This document shows positions 44,393 to 56,392 of a stretch of DNA of 64,000 nt, piece by piece; the first letter of the stretch is position 1; every line of letters starts with the position of its first letter. A model generated the notes under the pieces. That model was not told the origin of the DNA. It saw nothing but the letters and a program-made list of their open reading frames with translations, and made no database searches. The DNA is from Camarhynchus parvulus. Taxonomy: Eukaryota; Chordata; Aves; Passeriformes; Thraupidae. A program made the translations under genes and the position numbers. Location of the stretch: contig NC_044582.1 of NCBI RefSeq assembly GCF_901933205.1, forward strand, positions 17,769,820 to 17,833,819, in the 5' to 3' direction.

Positions 44393-44975
44393 ATACCACA
44401 GAATCCTAGAATGGTTTGGGTTGGGAAGGGACCTTAAATCCCACCCAGGGCCACCCCTGCCATGGCAGGGACACCTCCCACTGTCCCAGGTGCTCCAAGC
44501 CCCAATGTCCAGCCTGGCCTTGGGCACTGCCAGGGATCCAGGGGCAGCCCCAGCTGCTCTGGGCACCTGTGCCAGGGCCTCAGAACCCTCCCAGGGAACG
44601 ATTTCTCCCCACTATCCCATCCATCCTTGCCTTCTGGCAGTGTGAAGCAATTCCCTGTATCCCATCACTCCATTCCCTGTCAATTGTCTCTCTCCATGTT
44701 TCCTGCAGTCCCTTCAGGCCCTGCAAGGCCACCCTGAGCTCAGCCCAAAGCTTCTCCTGTGCAGGTGAACAATGCCAGCTGTGCCAGCCTTTCCTCCCAG
44801 CAGAGCTGCTCCATCCCTGGGATCATCCTGGAGCCTCCTCTGGGCTCTCTGAGCAGCTCCAGGGCTGGGGCAGCTCTGCACGTGGGGTCTCACCTGGGAG
44901 GGGCAGGATCCCCCCTTTCCTGCTGGCACCAGCCCAGGACTTGGGGGATTCTGCTCCCAGCAGTTTCTGGCTCTG
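44393..44975 (-). mobile_element. CR1 LINE, longest copy in the window (about 580 bp)
   Basis: Reverse complement from an intact tail (ACAGAATCCTAGAATGGTTT, GGGTTGGGAAGGGACC) through CCATGGCAGGGACACCTCCC, GCACTGCCAGGGATCCAGGG, AACGATTTCTCCCC and CTGCAAGGCCACCCTGAGCT, then the segment GAACAATGCCAGCTGTGCCA, ATCATCCTGGAGCCTCCTCT and GGGGTCTCACCTGGGAG, which corresponds to the end of ORF2 and its 3' UTR. No usable reading frame survives. The 201-codon plus frame is antisense to the element. Confidence 0.95.
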
Positions 44976-45665
44976 TAATGAACATTTAGCAGCATTTTAC
45001 CACATCAATTTTCCAATTTAGCAATATTTTTCAGGCCTGATCTACACTGGATGCTTTAGTGACATTATTATGCCAGCAGCAGCAGGGATCAATGCAGCAG
45101 CATCACCTTAGGCCTCCCCATACCTATTTATTCATTTTCTAATGACTCCTCATAAAGTCTGTTTCAATTCACCAATTCAGAATGGGCTGTAGCAGGTTAA
45201 ACACTCATCTAACAAAATGGTTTAATCTCCATAGTGATTATTGTTGTCTCCAGCAATACTGCCACAGTTACATGGCTTAACCCAGCCAACTGTTCAGTTG
45301 GTTTTATGCAAATGTCAAAAAAAAAATCAAAAATCACACTTAATCCTATGGCAGTCATGCCACATTGGAAAACAGTGATCTTTTTCCTTCTTTTTTTAAT
45401 GAAAGCTTTAATAATACCGAATATTTTATCTTCTTTATTTACTAATTCATGCTTCACCCAGATATTTTAAGCTGCTGAGGTGGAAACAGGGATATATCAT
45501 CAACATTTTCCTCATTTGTTCCATTTAGGAGAGGATTTCTCCTGCTCCCAATAGCTGCAATGTTCACAGGAGCATTGTGAGACCTCAGTGAAATCTCAAA
45601 GGCCACTCTGGTCTGGATTTTTGGAGGTGCCAGGGTATGAAACCTGAAGTTATTTATTGTGTGTG
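44976..45665. other. Unique AT-rich sequence
   Basis: No gene or repeat recognised. A short TG run precedes the LTR-like block. Confidence 0.35.
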
Positions 45666-46159
45666 TGTCTTGGTTTGGAAAGACAGGAGTCTGCTAAGGA
45701 AGGCAGGAGCCTCCCCTGAAATGGAAAATGTAAACCCCCTCCCTCTGAATTGCTATAAATTTTAAATTTAGGGGCTCTCAGGCAAAAATATGGGAGCAGG
45801 AAATAACAGTTCTTTAATAGGGAAGAACAAATAAAAGGATAAAATAAACAATGCAGTAAACTAGAACAACAGTGACAGAGTCAGAACCCAGCCTGACACC
45901 CTGTGGGTCAGGGTGGAGGAATCCAGTGGAGAAGCTGTGCTGGTGCTCCAGAATCTCCAGATTATATCCAGGTAGGAATGCTTGGCTCCTCCCTCTGGGC
46001 TCACATCTCCCAATGGGATGTTACAGTTCTTATCAGCCATGCAGGGACATTCAATAGCCTGTTATCAGCCGGTGTCTCCCTGCAGGGAGGAGTGGGTGTG
46101 ATCACTCAGAGAGAGAGATAAGGCAAACTGCCCACTCGACAAAAGACAGCTGCCATACA
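45666..46159. mobile_element. LTR-like passerine repeat, probable ERV solo LTR
   Basis: Starts TGTCTTGGTTTGGAAAGACA and continues with GTCTGCTAAGGAAGGCAGGA, GCCTCCCCTGAAATGG, GACAGAGTCAGAACCCAGCC, TTATATCCAGGTAGGAATGC and TTGGCTCCTCCCTCTGGGC. I recall this order from a repeat frequent in songbird genomes. The right end is uncertain (a TGCCA or TACA near 46155-46159), no target duplication was found, and the sense strand is unclear. A middle part seems deleted relative to my memory of the family. No coding part. Confidence 0.6.
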
Positions 46160-48639
46160 GATGGTAATAGAATACATCTTACAATCTGGAGCAGTGTGGC
46201 TAAGCAAGCAGAAACGTTCATTAAAAGTCTCAGGTGGCACCTGGTGTGTCCCTCTGCAGGGTCGGGCCCCAGTGTGAGGCCCCTGCAAAGGCAGGTGGGC
46301 AAGGAGAAATCACAACTTTCACACTTTGAGGATAAATCAATACAGAACAGCGGCAGGCTTGGGCTGCGATGCTGCTGAGGAGCAAGAGAGCTAAGCAAGC
46401 TTTTAATAGGAGTTACTGGGATTTTTGATCAAGGTCTGCCAGGCCCTTGTGAAGCCTCACGTGGTGGCCCCACGCCAGGACACCAGAGCAGGGCAGGGAA
46501 GGCGGCAGCTGAGAGAACAAAGCAGGTCAAGTGCTGTGCCTCCACTAAAACCAGCACTTCAATGAGACACGACCTCAGCAGGGCTTGTTCTCCTCATCTG
46601 ACACTGCAAACAGCGGCCTGGAAAGGCTTTGAGAGCCACGGGGACAAAGCTGAAGGGTCATTTGGAGTCGTCTCTGTGGGAAGTGCCAAAGGGGTGATTG
46701 AACCCAGTAACTGGCTGAGCTCTGATGGAAAACAGAGCTTTTGATGAGGAGTGTTTGCTGTTGGTTCCCTGAAAAAAAACTGCACATCCCTCATTGTCCA
46801 CTGAAAGTCACTGACAGAAAAATTCAGTCTTATGTCCCCAGTATTCACAACCAAACCTTTTTTTTCCCCACAATTTGATGAGAATTTTAAGGAATATTGT
46901 CACATAAAGAGCAACTTGGCTGGGTTTTCTTCCTCAACATTGACCACATGTGATCCCTTTCTTATTTTTTGGGAGTAATCTACAAGTGAGTAAATACTGA
47001 AAGCTTCTTACAGCAAGAATCTGTTTGCAAAATGAATAATAGAGAATCTTTGCCTGCAGCTTCACCAGTTCACCACATCACCAGGGTCCTACACCTCAGA
47101 CATCTGAGAGTTCAGAGGGTATAGAGGGAAAAGCACTTTTCCCCTACAGCTGTGGATATACAGCTGGCCTGATGTACCCCAGAGAAGTTTAAATCAACAT
47201 CAAAACCAGGGAGTTGTGTTTGACCAAAGCCAACCACAGAAATGCACAAGCTTGGATGTGAGGCCTAAGAAACATCCCAAAAGCAGGGGATTTTTGGAGG
47301 AGGAAGGTTGCCTCTGTGAGGGAGACAGCTGAAGGAACTCAGATTAACTGTGAGATGACGAGTAAATCACTGGAACTCAGTTTTGAAAGATGGCTCTGAG
47401 AACGTACCCTGTATTTTACATGTTCCCAGCTTCACGTCTGAGGTCGTATTTCAGAAGAACAGAGCAGCTGAAGCACACTAAAATTATTCCCACAGCCCTG
47501 GGAAATGCTAAATACTCCAAGAACAATCATTCCACAGTGGCAGTTGGAATTAGAGCGTGTTTTTGGCATCAATGTCAAAATCCTGTGCCTCAGTTTCTGA
47601 ATCAGCACCCACTGCACCTTTCCCCAGCAAGGCTGGCATTTGTGCTCCCCCAAAACTGCTGCCCAGCAGTCAGAAAGGTGATGAGAAATAAACCATTTCA
47701 CACTTGGGCTTTGATTACAACCTCCACAAGGTCTGGAGGCAGAGATTAGAGTGAGGATGTGTTAATTTTATGGGCTCTGTCCCTCAGTGCAGTGAGGGGA
47801 GCAGGAGCCCAGGGTGAAATATGGCACAGGCACAGGGTGCTGTGTGTGCAGTGCTGACAGTAATGCTGACAGAAACGAGTCCTGCAACTCTGCACGCTCC
47901 CAGGGCTTCTCTGGAGCATTAAATTATTTTAATTTCAGTAATATATAATGTACCACCAGAAGTTTATCATCCTAAGAACTCCGGTGACCCCACGTTTTTG
48001 TTTCAGCAAGGATGGTGGTTTAAGTCAAACATAACCAGTAATTTACTCAGGCTTTTTTTTATGTGAGAGAAGGTTGTTAAACCTTGCTTAATACTGACTG
48101 ACTGAAGAGTATTAGCAGCTGACAGCTGAGGTGCAGGGCTATTAGAATTTGGGTATTTCTAGACTGCAACAGCTCAGGGGTTTATTATAAAACACCAAAA
48201 AAAGTTAGAAATGAAGTAGAAGATTGACAGGTTTATTTTTACTTTTTCTTTTTTTTTTTTTTTAACTGGGCACTGTATTAAGAAAAAAATTTTAAAAAAA
48301 GAAAACCAAGGTTCTGGAAAAGTATGGCTTTCACCTGATTTATTCCTGAATTTACTGCAAGTTTTAGCCTGCTGCTGGTATTTTTGTAAGTTAATTTTCC
48401 AGCTGTCAAACTGTGCTGAGCCCCAGGTGCTGGTGGCAGCGGGCTGGGCAGTGGCACACCCCTGTGTCCCCAGCCCCTGTCCCAGCAGCTGCTGGCACAG
48501 AGTGACAAATCCCTGAATCACAGGCTCTGTGTCACTAGAGGGTGTCACAACCATGGGAAGCAGCGCAAGGTTCCCACAAACCAGGCTCAAACCAAGCTCA
48601 ATGAACAGCTGAAATAGTTTTTTCTTGCCAAGCACACAC
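46160..48639. other. Unique sequence, mixed composition
   Basis: No family recognised. The 119-codon (47390-47749) and 153-codon (48174-48635) frames show no known domain. A T15 run lies at 48249-48263. Confidence 0.4.
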
Positions 48640-49100
48640 CCTTCAGACCCAGCCGTGGTGATTTTTCTCTACCGCACCTTTCCCTGTTCCACCAGGCACT
48701 GAAAGCTGCTCTTGATAATCCTATTAAGGGCTTCTGTGTTTATTACCTGTAATTAAGCGTTGCCATTTACAGCGCAAATTATACAAGACAATAAAAGAGT
48801 TAGAAAGTGCTTAAATCCTCTCTTAAACCTCCAGCCTCTGACAAAAGGGAAAGCATTTGGGCTTTCCTCCCTTATATATTTCAGTCTGACGAACATAAGA
48901 CTCTTAAATGGATTTAACAGAGCCTAACATAAAACCAGGTAGCAAAGCCCTGAGCTCCTGGCCGGACAGCGATTGAAGATGATTTTCTTTCTTGCTTCCT
49001 TTGACTTCACAGGGGACATCAAGATGGATCCAGACAACACAGGCAGACACCACATCTATCAGAGAGTTCTCAGTATTCATGAGCATTTGCTTCCCCCGTT
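48640..49100. promoter_or_regulatory. Candidate conserved non-coding element
   Basis: Repeat-free with AGCCGTGG, TACCGCACC, CCTGTAATTAAGCGTTGCC (TAATTA at 48750-48755), TACAGCGCAAATTATAC, CTGACGAAC and GGCCGGACAGCG words. Retained CpGs and homeodomain cores argue for constraint. The 60-codon minus frame is not convincing. Confidence 0.35.
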
Positions 49101-49463
49101 CCAGTTTGTGGATTGCTTATTAGCTTTGCTGACATAAACACAGTGGTGGAGGGGGGGTGTTTTTGCTGTTTGGTTAAGTGAATAGCCTGGGTGGAAAAAC
49201 AACACTATAATTAAAACAAAACAGGACATGTATGTGTTGTAAACAAAAGGACTGGTGATCTTCTTCACACCAATCTTCACTGAGCTGCCATCTGTTCATT
49301 ATAACGAGCTTATATTTCTCCAGTGCTCGCCGTTGTTTTAATTTCTGGTTAAGTCTGAACAAAGTGAAGGGAAACTAATTTCTGCTCACTCATGAAATTG
49401 TTTCTCCATGAGACAGATATTCCTGTAACCCTATTCTGCCTGCCACAGCCACTCTGAGGTTCA

Positions 49464-49690
49464 TAAAACCACAGTAACTTTGGGTTGGAGGGACGTGAAA
49501 GATCATCCAGTGCCGTGGGCAGCAACACCTTCCACTGTCCCAGGTGCTCCCAGCCCCAATGTCCAACCTGGCCTTGGGCACTGCCAGGGATCCAGGGGCA
49601 GCCACAGCTGCTCTGGGCACCCTGTGCCAGGGCCTTCCACCCTCACAGGGAACAATTTTCTCCTAATATCCCATCTAAACCTACACTTTT
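49464..49690 (-). mobile_element. CR1 LINE 3' fragment (type A tail)
   Basis: Reverse complement: AAAACCACAGTAACTTTGGG, TTGGAGGGACGTGAAAGATC, CCAATGTCCAACCTGGCCTT, GGGCACTGCCAGGGATCCAG, CTCACAGGGAACAATTTTCT, AATATCCCATCTAAACC. The tail is diverged but the order is complete. Confidence 0.9.
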
Positions 49691-49986
49691 TCAATAGGCT
49701 TGTTCTGTTTAATTAGGAACAGTGACTGCCAAAGGTACCTTTAAAGTGATCTTCAAGGAATTCTCATTTTAATGATGCTGCTATTAGTAAATTCCTGATT
49801 TGCAGCCAAGCCTACTGTGCTCTGCTTGTAGAGATGAGTGGCAGTGGCAGAGTGGGGAAGATGAGAAGCGTCTTGGTCTCTGCTTTGGTGAAGGGCCTGT
49901 CCTGGTTTTCATGGAAAGCCCTGATTTCAAACCACCTGCACAGCTGCACCCACTGGAAATCCTGGAGTAAAATGAAGGTGGCGTTG

Positions 49987-50011
49987 GTGCTCCTGCTTGA
50001 ACCTCACCAAG
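49987..50011. repeat. 25-bp arm, perfect inverted match to 56368-56392
   Basis: The 25 bases beginning GTGCTCCTGCTTGAACC are the exact reverse complement of 56368-56392. Flanking bases do not match. Chance is negligible at this window size, so this is a shared repeat fragment or a relic of rearrangement; the family is unknown. Confidence 0.85.
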
Positions 50012-50039
50012 AGTGATAGCCACGAAGAAAGAACAGTGA

Positions 50040-50860
50040 ATGTTGTACAGCAAAAGCATCAACAGCAAAAATCACTCTGCAAGTGCTGTTTGTCTCGTCA
50101 CACCGAATTTAATTACAGTAAGAATTTAATTAGACTGTTTCTGTTATTCTACTATCTGTTTTTTCCACCTTTTTTTTCTCTTTTTCCACTTGACTGATCG
50201 TTTTTTTGTTGCGCTGCTGTTCTCTGTATACTCTGAACCTCAAACAGCTCCATGCCCTGGGGATGACAAATACTTTTAGGCTTGATTACCTGTAATGATG
50301 GATGCCTGCATTGCAGGCAGGGATGGGCAGGGATCTGTCCCCTGCCCCTTCTCCTGCTCTGCTCTGCCAGCCAGGTTTGGAGGCAGCTGCCTGACAGCCT
50401 CACCTGCCTGATCCTTGAGCACTGAGATGTGATTAATTAATGGCTTGTTTTCTGGTGGTGACTTACACCATATATTTTGCACACCACGGCGATCTGGCAG
50501 GAGAGGAATAACTATCATTTCAGGCGAGACCCGAGTGCCATCTGTTTTTCCTGGCACCAGCGTTCCTTGGGAAGTTACAAAAGGTGGAGGACCAAGTATT
50601 TTCTCCTCCACTTTTCTCTAAATCGTTGTCAAAGAAAAAATGATAAGTTTTGAAACACTCTGCCGCCTCCTTTCCCTCTGAGGTGACACACACAGAGGTT
50701 ACACCTACTTTTCCACAACATGATCTTATGTATTTTTTTCCTGTTGTCTGACAAAATCCATATGTTCCCGGCTCAGACCATCTGTCACTCTCAATTCTTT
50801 TGCGCAAAAGTTTTTGATGCATTTCTCCCCTGATTGATTTCTTTCTATAATTGCACGGGG
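50040..50860. promoter_or_regulatory. Candidate conserved non-coding block with C/EBP-like palindrome
   Basis: Two parts stand out. 50090-50290 has CACACCGAATTTAATTACAG, GAATTTAATTAGAC and GATTACCTGTAATGATGG words. 50580-50860 contains the perfect 14-bp palindrome CTTTTGCGCAAAAG at 50797-50810, whose core TTGCGCAA is the optimal C/EBP-type site. No repeat is present, and the minus frames of 100-111 codons are unlike known proteins. Regulatory function is inferred. Confidence 0.4.
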
Positions 50861-51747
50861 GGGCATTTGACAGAAGGAATTTTCATCCCTCACCACCCCA
50901 AAGCAATCTAAAGGCACAGGTGTCCTCTGTGACCAAAGGCTCCAGGAGTAAAGGGCTTTCAGCTCCCAAGCAGAGCAGAGTTTTTATAAGATTGGCTGTT
51001 CGGTTTTTTGATTTTTTTCCTCCTACGAAATCAAAATACCCCTGGAAAACCAGCACAGCACAGCAGAGAAAGAGTTGTTTGCTCTTCCAGGATTAGAAGT
51101 TCCCTACCAAAGCCAAGTGCCCGAGAATTCAGCAACTCTAGTTATAACCACAACCATCATGGTTTGAAAGCATCACATTCCTTAGTGAACTACTAATACT
51201 TATAAATTTTAATTATTTTCTCATTATTGCCTGTAGAAATGGAAAATCAGAATGTGTTTCAAACAGAAATTAAATCAGGTTTATTTTGCTTTGTACTATG
51301 GCTGTTTGGAAATAACTTTTCCATATTCCCTGTGTTTTCCAGTTTTTCTTTGAAGCAGTCACTCATGGAATTGAAAAGAACTATTTACTCCCCAAATACT
51401 GTTTTTTCATTTAATACCAATAATCACATTATTGCTTTTTAAAAAACAAATTGTGATATAATTGTTTTTACTTTTGTTAGCTTCAGTCCCTGTGGAAGTA
51501 AGAGAAATTCTCTGCTTTGAAAGACGACCTCCAAAAAAGAATTAATTCTGTCCCTTAATCTTTGGGTTGGACCTTCTAGCTCTGATTTATGGCAATAAAG
51601 AGTCTGCAACACAAACAAGTCAGCCAAAAAAGAAACAACACGTGACTAATTAGGAACCACTGAAGATGATGTTAGCAACCTGTCAGAATTTACAGCCCAT
51701 TAATTTCAGTTATACAGTAGAACTACGTATTGCCACACTAATAACAA
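50861..51747. other. Unique AT-rich sequence
   Basis: No gene or family recognised. Confidence 0.35.
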
Positions 51748-51775
51748 ATGAAATCCTCGTAATTAACATGCTTTC
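51748..51775. repeat. Direct repeat, copy 1 (ATGAAATCCTCGTAATTAAC)
   Basis: Followed by ATGCTTTC. It matches 52289-52316 with two mismatches over 28 bp. The core is a TAATTA homeodomain-type site. Flanks are unrelated. Confidence 0.75.
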
Positions 51776-52288
51776 AATACAGGGGAACTTTAATATATCA
51801 TACATGCTTCTCTATGTCTGGTTAGTTCTGTGTGACATTAACAGTCCAGGGGATAATTTATGATCTCCCCTACCAAAAACAAAGCTGGGAATTGTTGAAA
51901 GTAAACTCATGACCTGAATTCGAAACAATCTGAATTATTTATTGGGAATAATGAAAGCAGGAATGAGAGGAGTTGATTGGTTCTTTACTATCAGGTGAAT
52001 TTTCTTTAGTTTGTCTCTGTGTTCTCAAACTGAAGCTGGCTCAGTCTCTGAATCTGTTTTACTCCTCTTGCTCCTAAATTACTCCAATTCCTGTTCATTT
52101 TAACTCAGGAGAATGGTGAATCCTCTCAATTTTTTTAAAGGATGTTCTTGTACTGCTCTTAGCCACAATATTGGTATTTTTAAGAGATGCCTCACCACTG
52201 TGGGAACTGTGCTGTCCCTCTCCCCTCGGTTACTCCACACCCTCAGCTTTCTAACCCTCTAACACCAATTTCTGTTGTGGACAGATAG

Positions 52289-52316
52289 ATGAAATCCTCA
52301 TAATTAACATGATTTC
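52289..52316. repeat. Direct repeat, copy 2 (ATGAAATCCTCATAATTAAC)
   Basis: Second copy, 541 bp downstream in the same orientation, followed by ATGATTTC. Two mismatches to copy 1. Confidence 0.75.
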
Positions 52317-53232
52317 CAGCTATGATTTATTTTTTTTTATGTTCATGTCCATTAAAATGAGGGGAGAAAAAGGAAGTAACAACATCACCTTGGCTTTGGA
52401 TGGGCCCTTTAGCCTTGCAGCTCTTGTTGGAGTTAATGGGATTTTAGCTCCTCTAAGAAGGGTCAAACAACAGCGTCTACCCAGGCATTCAAACACATTA
52501 ATTAACAGAGACAGAAGTATTTATTTTGGAAAGGCAAAGCTTTTTTCCTTTACCATTTGCCACATCTCAACATCTGCAGTGTTGAGGGAAGGTAGGAGGA
52601 GGAGGATTAAGGGTTAAAGGGGTTTTGTTGGGGACCCACAACGCTGACTGTCCTAAAGCAGGCAAACCCCACCCGTCCTTTCCAAAGGGTAAAGCAGCTT
52701 TCAGCTGAAAAGTTCTGAACTGCATCCATCAAAGATGTCTGTGGAAAGCAGTGCTTGAGTTTCTGCCCCATTTGCATTCTCTTATCAGGAACAGGGCCCA
52801 AGAGATGACATTGATTTTGTTCTAGACAAAATGAGGAGTTTTGACTTGTTAGTAACCAGCAAATTCTGCTGTTTTGTTTCACTCTGCCTGACACAAAGAG
52901 ATAGAGACAAAGCCTCCACTTGATGGTTGTCCCAAAGATGGGAGTGATATCCTTGTTGCTGCATGAGAATGAAGACAGTGAGATAAGGAGAAGCCAGTTT
53001 GTGTTTCAAACACCACCCAGGACTCCCCAGAGGCTCCAGAAAGGTGACCTGCCCTGGGTCTGAGGGACAGAAACACCTGGGGTTGATCTTTGGGGATTTG
53101 CCAGTTGGGAAGAAAATGGCTTGAAAGGGGAGAATCACCATGGTGGGGGACGGAAAGGAAAAGGACAGTGGTAGATTTTGCTCTCAGACAGTTCTGTTAT
53201 TTCAAATTTTCCAATTCCTGGTACAACTTGGC
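52317..53232. other. Unique non-coding sequence
   Basis: No family recognised. The minus frame of 118 codons (52785-53141) shows no known domain. Confidence 0.35.
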
Positions 53233-53330
53233 AATTACAGAATCATTTAGGGTGGAAAAGGCCCCAGAGATCCTCAAGTCCTGCTGTTCCCCCAGTGCTG
53301 CCAAACCCATCAATGACTCAAGTTCTCACC
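53233..53330 (-). mobile_element. CR1 LINE 3' fragment (type B tail)
   Basis: Reverse complement: AATTACAGAATCATTTAGGG, TGGAAAAGGCCCCAGAGATC, CTCAAGTCC, CAGTGCTGCCAAACCC. Diverged; about 100 bp. Confidence 0.7.
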
Positions 53331-56300
53331 CAGGCTCAGAGAGGCAATGAACTCATCATGCCCCTGGTGACTCTGCCCAATGTTAAGATAATGAAAATAA
53401 ATAAATAAAACTCAGTGCTGCAGTGCCACCACTGCTATTTAATGGCACAGCTACTGGATAATCAGGCCATGCCTTGGTTCAGAAGGGTTTGGGGACAAAG
53501 ATCTTCCTGAAACAGGAAAAAGAAGACTAAGCTGAAGCACAAACAGATTTTGATGATTTTAAACAAACACGAATTACCAGAGAGTCACATTTTAAGTCCA
53601 TTACTCAAACCAGAAGAAAATTAGGTTTTTCTGGCAGAATTTTCTAACACTTTAAACAGAAGGATTGCCTAGAGCATCCCACAGATGCTGTCTGGGCAGA
53701 GGTAAGGCCCTGGAGTGAATTATTAGAGCCAGGACATTGTGTACTGTAATAGTCACACCAGTTCTTGCTAAATCCCTAAAGGAGGGGGAAAGACTCTCCT
53801 GCTTTCTCCTACTGGGGTTTGTTGGGCAGTTTTTGACATGAACCCTTGCCACAGCCTGAGCTTTTTTTTGGTATCTCTAGGAGCCTCTAAGCGATAAAAT
53901 CATGAGTCAGAAGCACCCTCAGAACCTTCTTAAACTCACGAAAAAGACCTGGCTGTAAAATTGGCTGGAAAACCAGAACAAAAAGAAGAGCACATCTTTT
54001 GGTGTCTGAATAAAAAGCAGCAACAAAGTGAAGCACATCTGGAGGCTGGTAATGAGTACTGAGAGACACCTTACAGACATGGAATGGAAATAAGGCCCCC
54101 AGTCTGAGGCCCAGATTTCACCAAGCACAGAAACAGAAACAAGCACAGGAGAGCAGAGCATTAATCTGTTTTTCAGCAGTGAACACAGAATTCTGGGGTT
54201 TACAGCTGCTGCCCACCTCATTCTCATTTGACTTGTCCATTAGGCAGGGTGGAAGGTGGATCTGGTTCTTTCCTTTTAAAGAACAAAATGGAAAACTGCC
54301 CTCTCAGTTCTTTAAAGTCATTCTCTTTTGTTCAACCACGTCTTTACAGTCTTTTTATGTTGGGAATAACAATTATTGCTAAACTACACATTTAAAGAAA
54401 CCCTTAGACTTCAGACAGACATGGTCATCAAAATTCAGAGTGAGTGGTCTTCTGAACTTCCAGCAAAAGTATTTTCTATTAAGCCAAATTGTGCTATTGG
54501 TCCCTTTGAACTGCCATTTCTGTGTTCACCACATGCAGAGGCACTCGGGGCACATCAGAGGAAATGTGTGAAACTGCCCAAAGATGGTGCCTGATTTTCC
54601 CATTATTTTCACTCACTAACATTTCACTCATTGCTCCTGTGTGTTGCAGGCTGAGGGGTTTAAACACCTTGCAGAGGGTTTTATGGTGTTCAATGAATGC
54701 AGCAGTTACTTATTTAAGCTCTTTTAATTCCCCTTTCTATAACTGGGACTGTGCAAATGAAAGGAGCTGCACCTCAGTATAAATCCCTGAATATGCCTGG
54801 GATGCTGCTCCTTCCTTCCTTCCAGGCATTGATGCTCAGATTTCCCTCTGCTCCCATCAAGCTCCAGCCCAAGCTCTAATCAGACCATCCAGCTGATATT
54901 AAATGAGATCATTCAGCTTTACAGCTTAGACCTAATTAGACTGTTGGATCCTCAGAACATCCACATCGTGTTCTTTCCCTCTCTCAGAACTCCACAGAGG
55001 CTGAAGACCTGCAAGACTCCAAAGCTTTATTCACTTCCTATAAAAATTGCATGGAGAAACTGTACACTTGGTGGTTTTGCTCACTGCTGTCCTAAAGAAG
55101 AAGGTCACTCCTGATGAAGAAAATATATCAGAAATTGTTGTTAATGACACCCTGAAATGTCCTCCCAGAAGAAGGAGATAGAAGGACAAGAAGAATTTTG
55201 CCGCGAGATGACATTTTGGGAACATGGAGAATGATGGAATATAGCAAAAGCTTAAAAAAAAAATCAATTTGTATACAGAGCGTCTGTGCTTCAAGTAACA
55301 TTCCAGTAATAATCATTACATAATGGTTCAACCAGACCAGCAAAACATCTACAAGGTTTGAAACTGCAAGCTCAGGAGAAAAAGATTTTAACCTCAAAGC
55401 GTTCACATTTCTCCCTTTCCAAGTCAGCAGGAAGAACAAGAACTAATTTATGTTTACAATCACTCAGTTTGATTAGAAAGTCATACTTCAACAGCTCTGA
55501 AGATGCATTTTCTGAACATCCTCTTTTCCATTCAATTAATTCCAAATGATATTTGCCCAGAAAATGTAGAGCATGTTTAACAGCAATGGAGATAATGCTA
55601 AAGCAAGCAATCCCTGCTTAAAACTCGGGCTCCCTCCTGTCAGCATCCTTGCAAGAACATTACACCTTGATTCCCTCATTAATATTGTTCTGCATTAGCC
55701 TAATGGAAGGCTCAGGGCTGTGTGAGGCAGCAGAACCCGGCACACAAACAGCATTTTCCATATGGCACATTTCCAGCGACCTTCTCCATTTTCCTCACCA
55801 TAAAATCCCCATTTTTCAGGGCTGCAGTTGAGGTTTTGCCATGTCCTTAAATGCTGAGCATCCCTGTCCCCAAGTCTGAATCTCTTGGGATAGGGACAGG
55901 GCTGGGATTTAGGATGCTGATTCTATTTTTAGTTGTGCCAAGTGGCTTTTTCTGTGGGTAAATCACATCAAATGGGACATGACTGACACAAATTGAGGAG
56001 TCACAGCTAATGCTGAGAAAAAAGGTACGGATCTCTGTTTGCATCTGCTTCCCAGGCTGCTAAAATAGAGCAAATTCAAATTTATTAGCTTAAAAAAAAA
56101 TTACAGGAAAAAAAAAATGATGAAGTTCTAGATGAAGTTGCTGAGGCTTCAGCAATCACAGCAAATACAGGAGTCAGCATCTGACTGTGTCAGATGGGTC
56201 ACACACTAAAAATATTTATTCTCTATCTCTCTGACACAGTGTCAAAAATTAATGAGGCTGGGAGGGACCTCACCAGGTGATTTTTGGGCCATTTCTCTGT

Positions 56301-56367
56301 TTTTCCCTGGATATTCAGCTGATCGGGAGCCAAAACCTTAGGGTTGTGCTCTTGAGAAGTGTTTGGG
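53331..56367. other. Unique AT-rich sequence
   Basis: About 3 kb without recognised repeats or genes. Minus frames of 102-103 codons (53919-54227, 55128-55439) are unconvincing. A-rich runs lie near 55253-55262 and 56090-56117. Confidence 0.4.
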
Positions 56368-56392
56368 CTTGGTGAGGTTCAAGCAGGAGCAC
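56368..56392. repeat. 25-bp arm, perfect inverted match to 49987-50011
   Basis: Begins CTTGGTGAGGTTCAAGC. It is the reverse complement of the arm 6.4 kb to the left and reads the same LLLEPHQ peptide on the minus strand as the other arm does on the plus strand. This could be a relic of a repeated element; no known family recognised. Confidence 0.85.

Noticed and set aside
44416..45021. 201-codon plus-strand open frame
   Set aside because: It lies almost wholly over a minus-strand CR1 copy and is antisense to that element's coding direction, so it is a GC-rich shadow.
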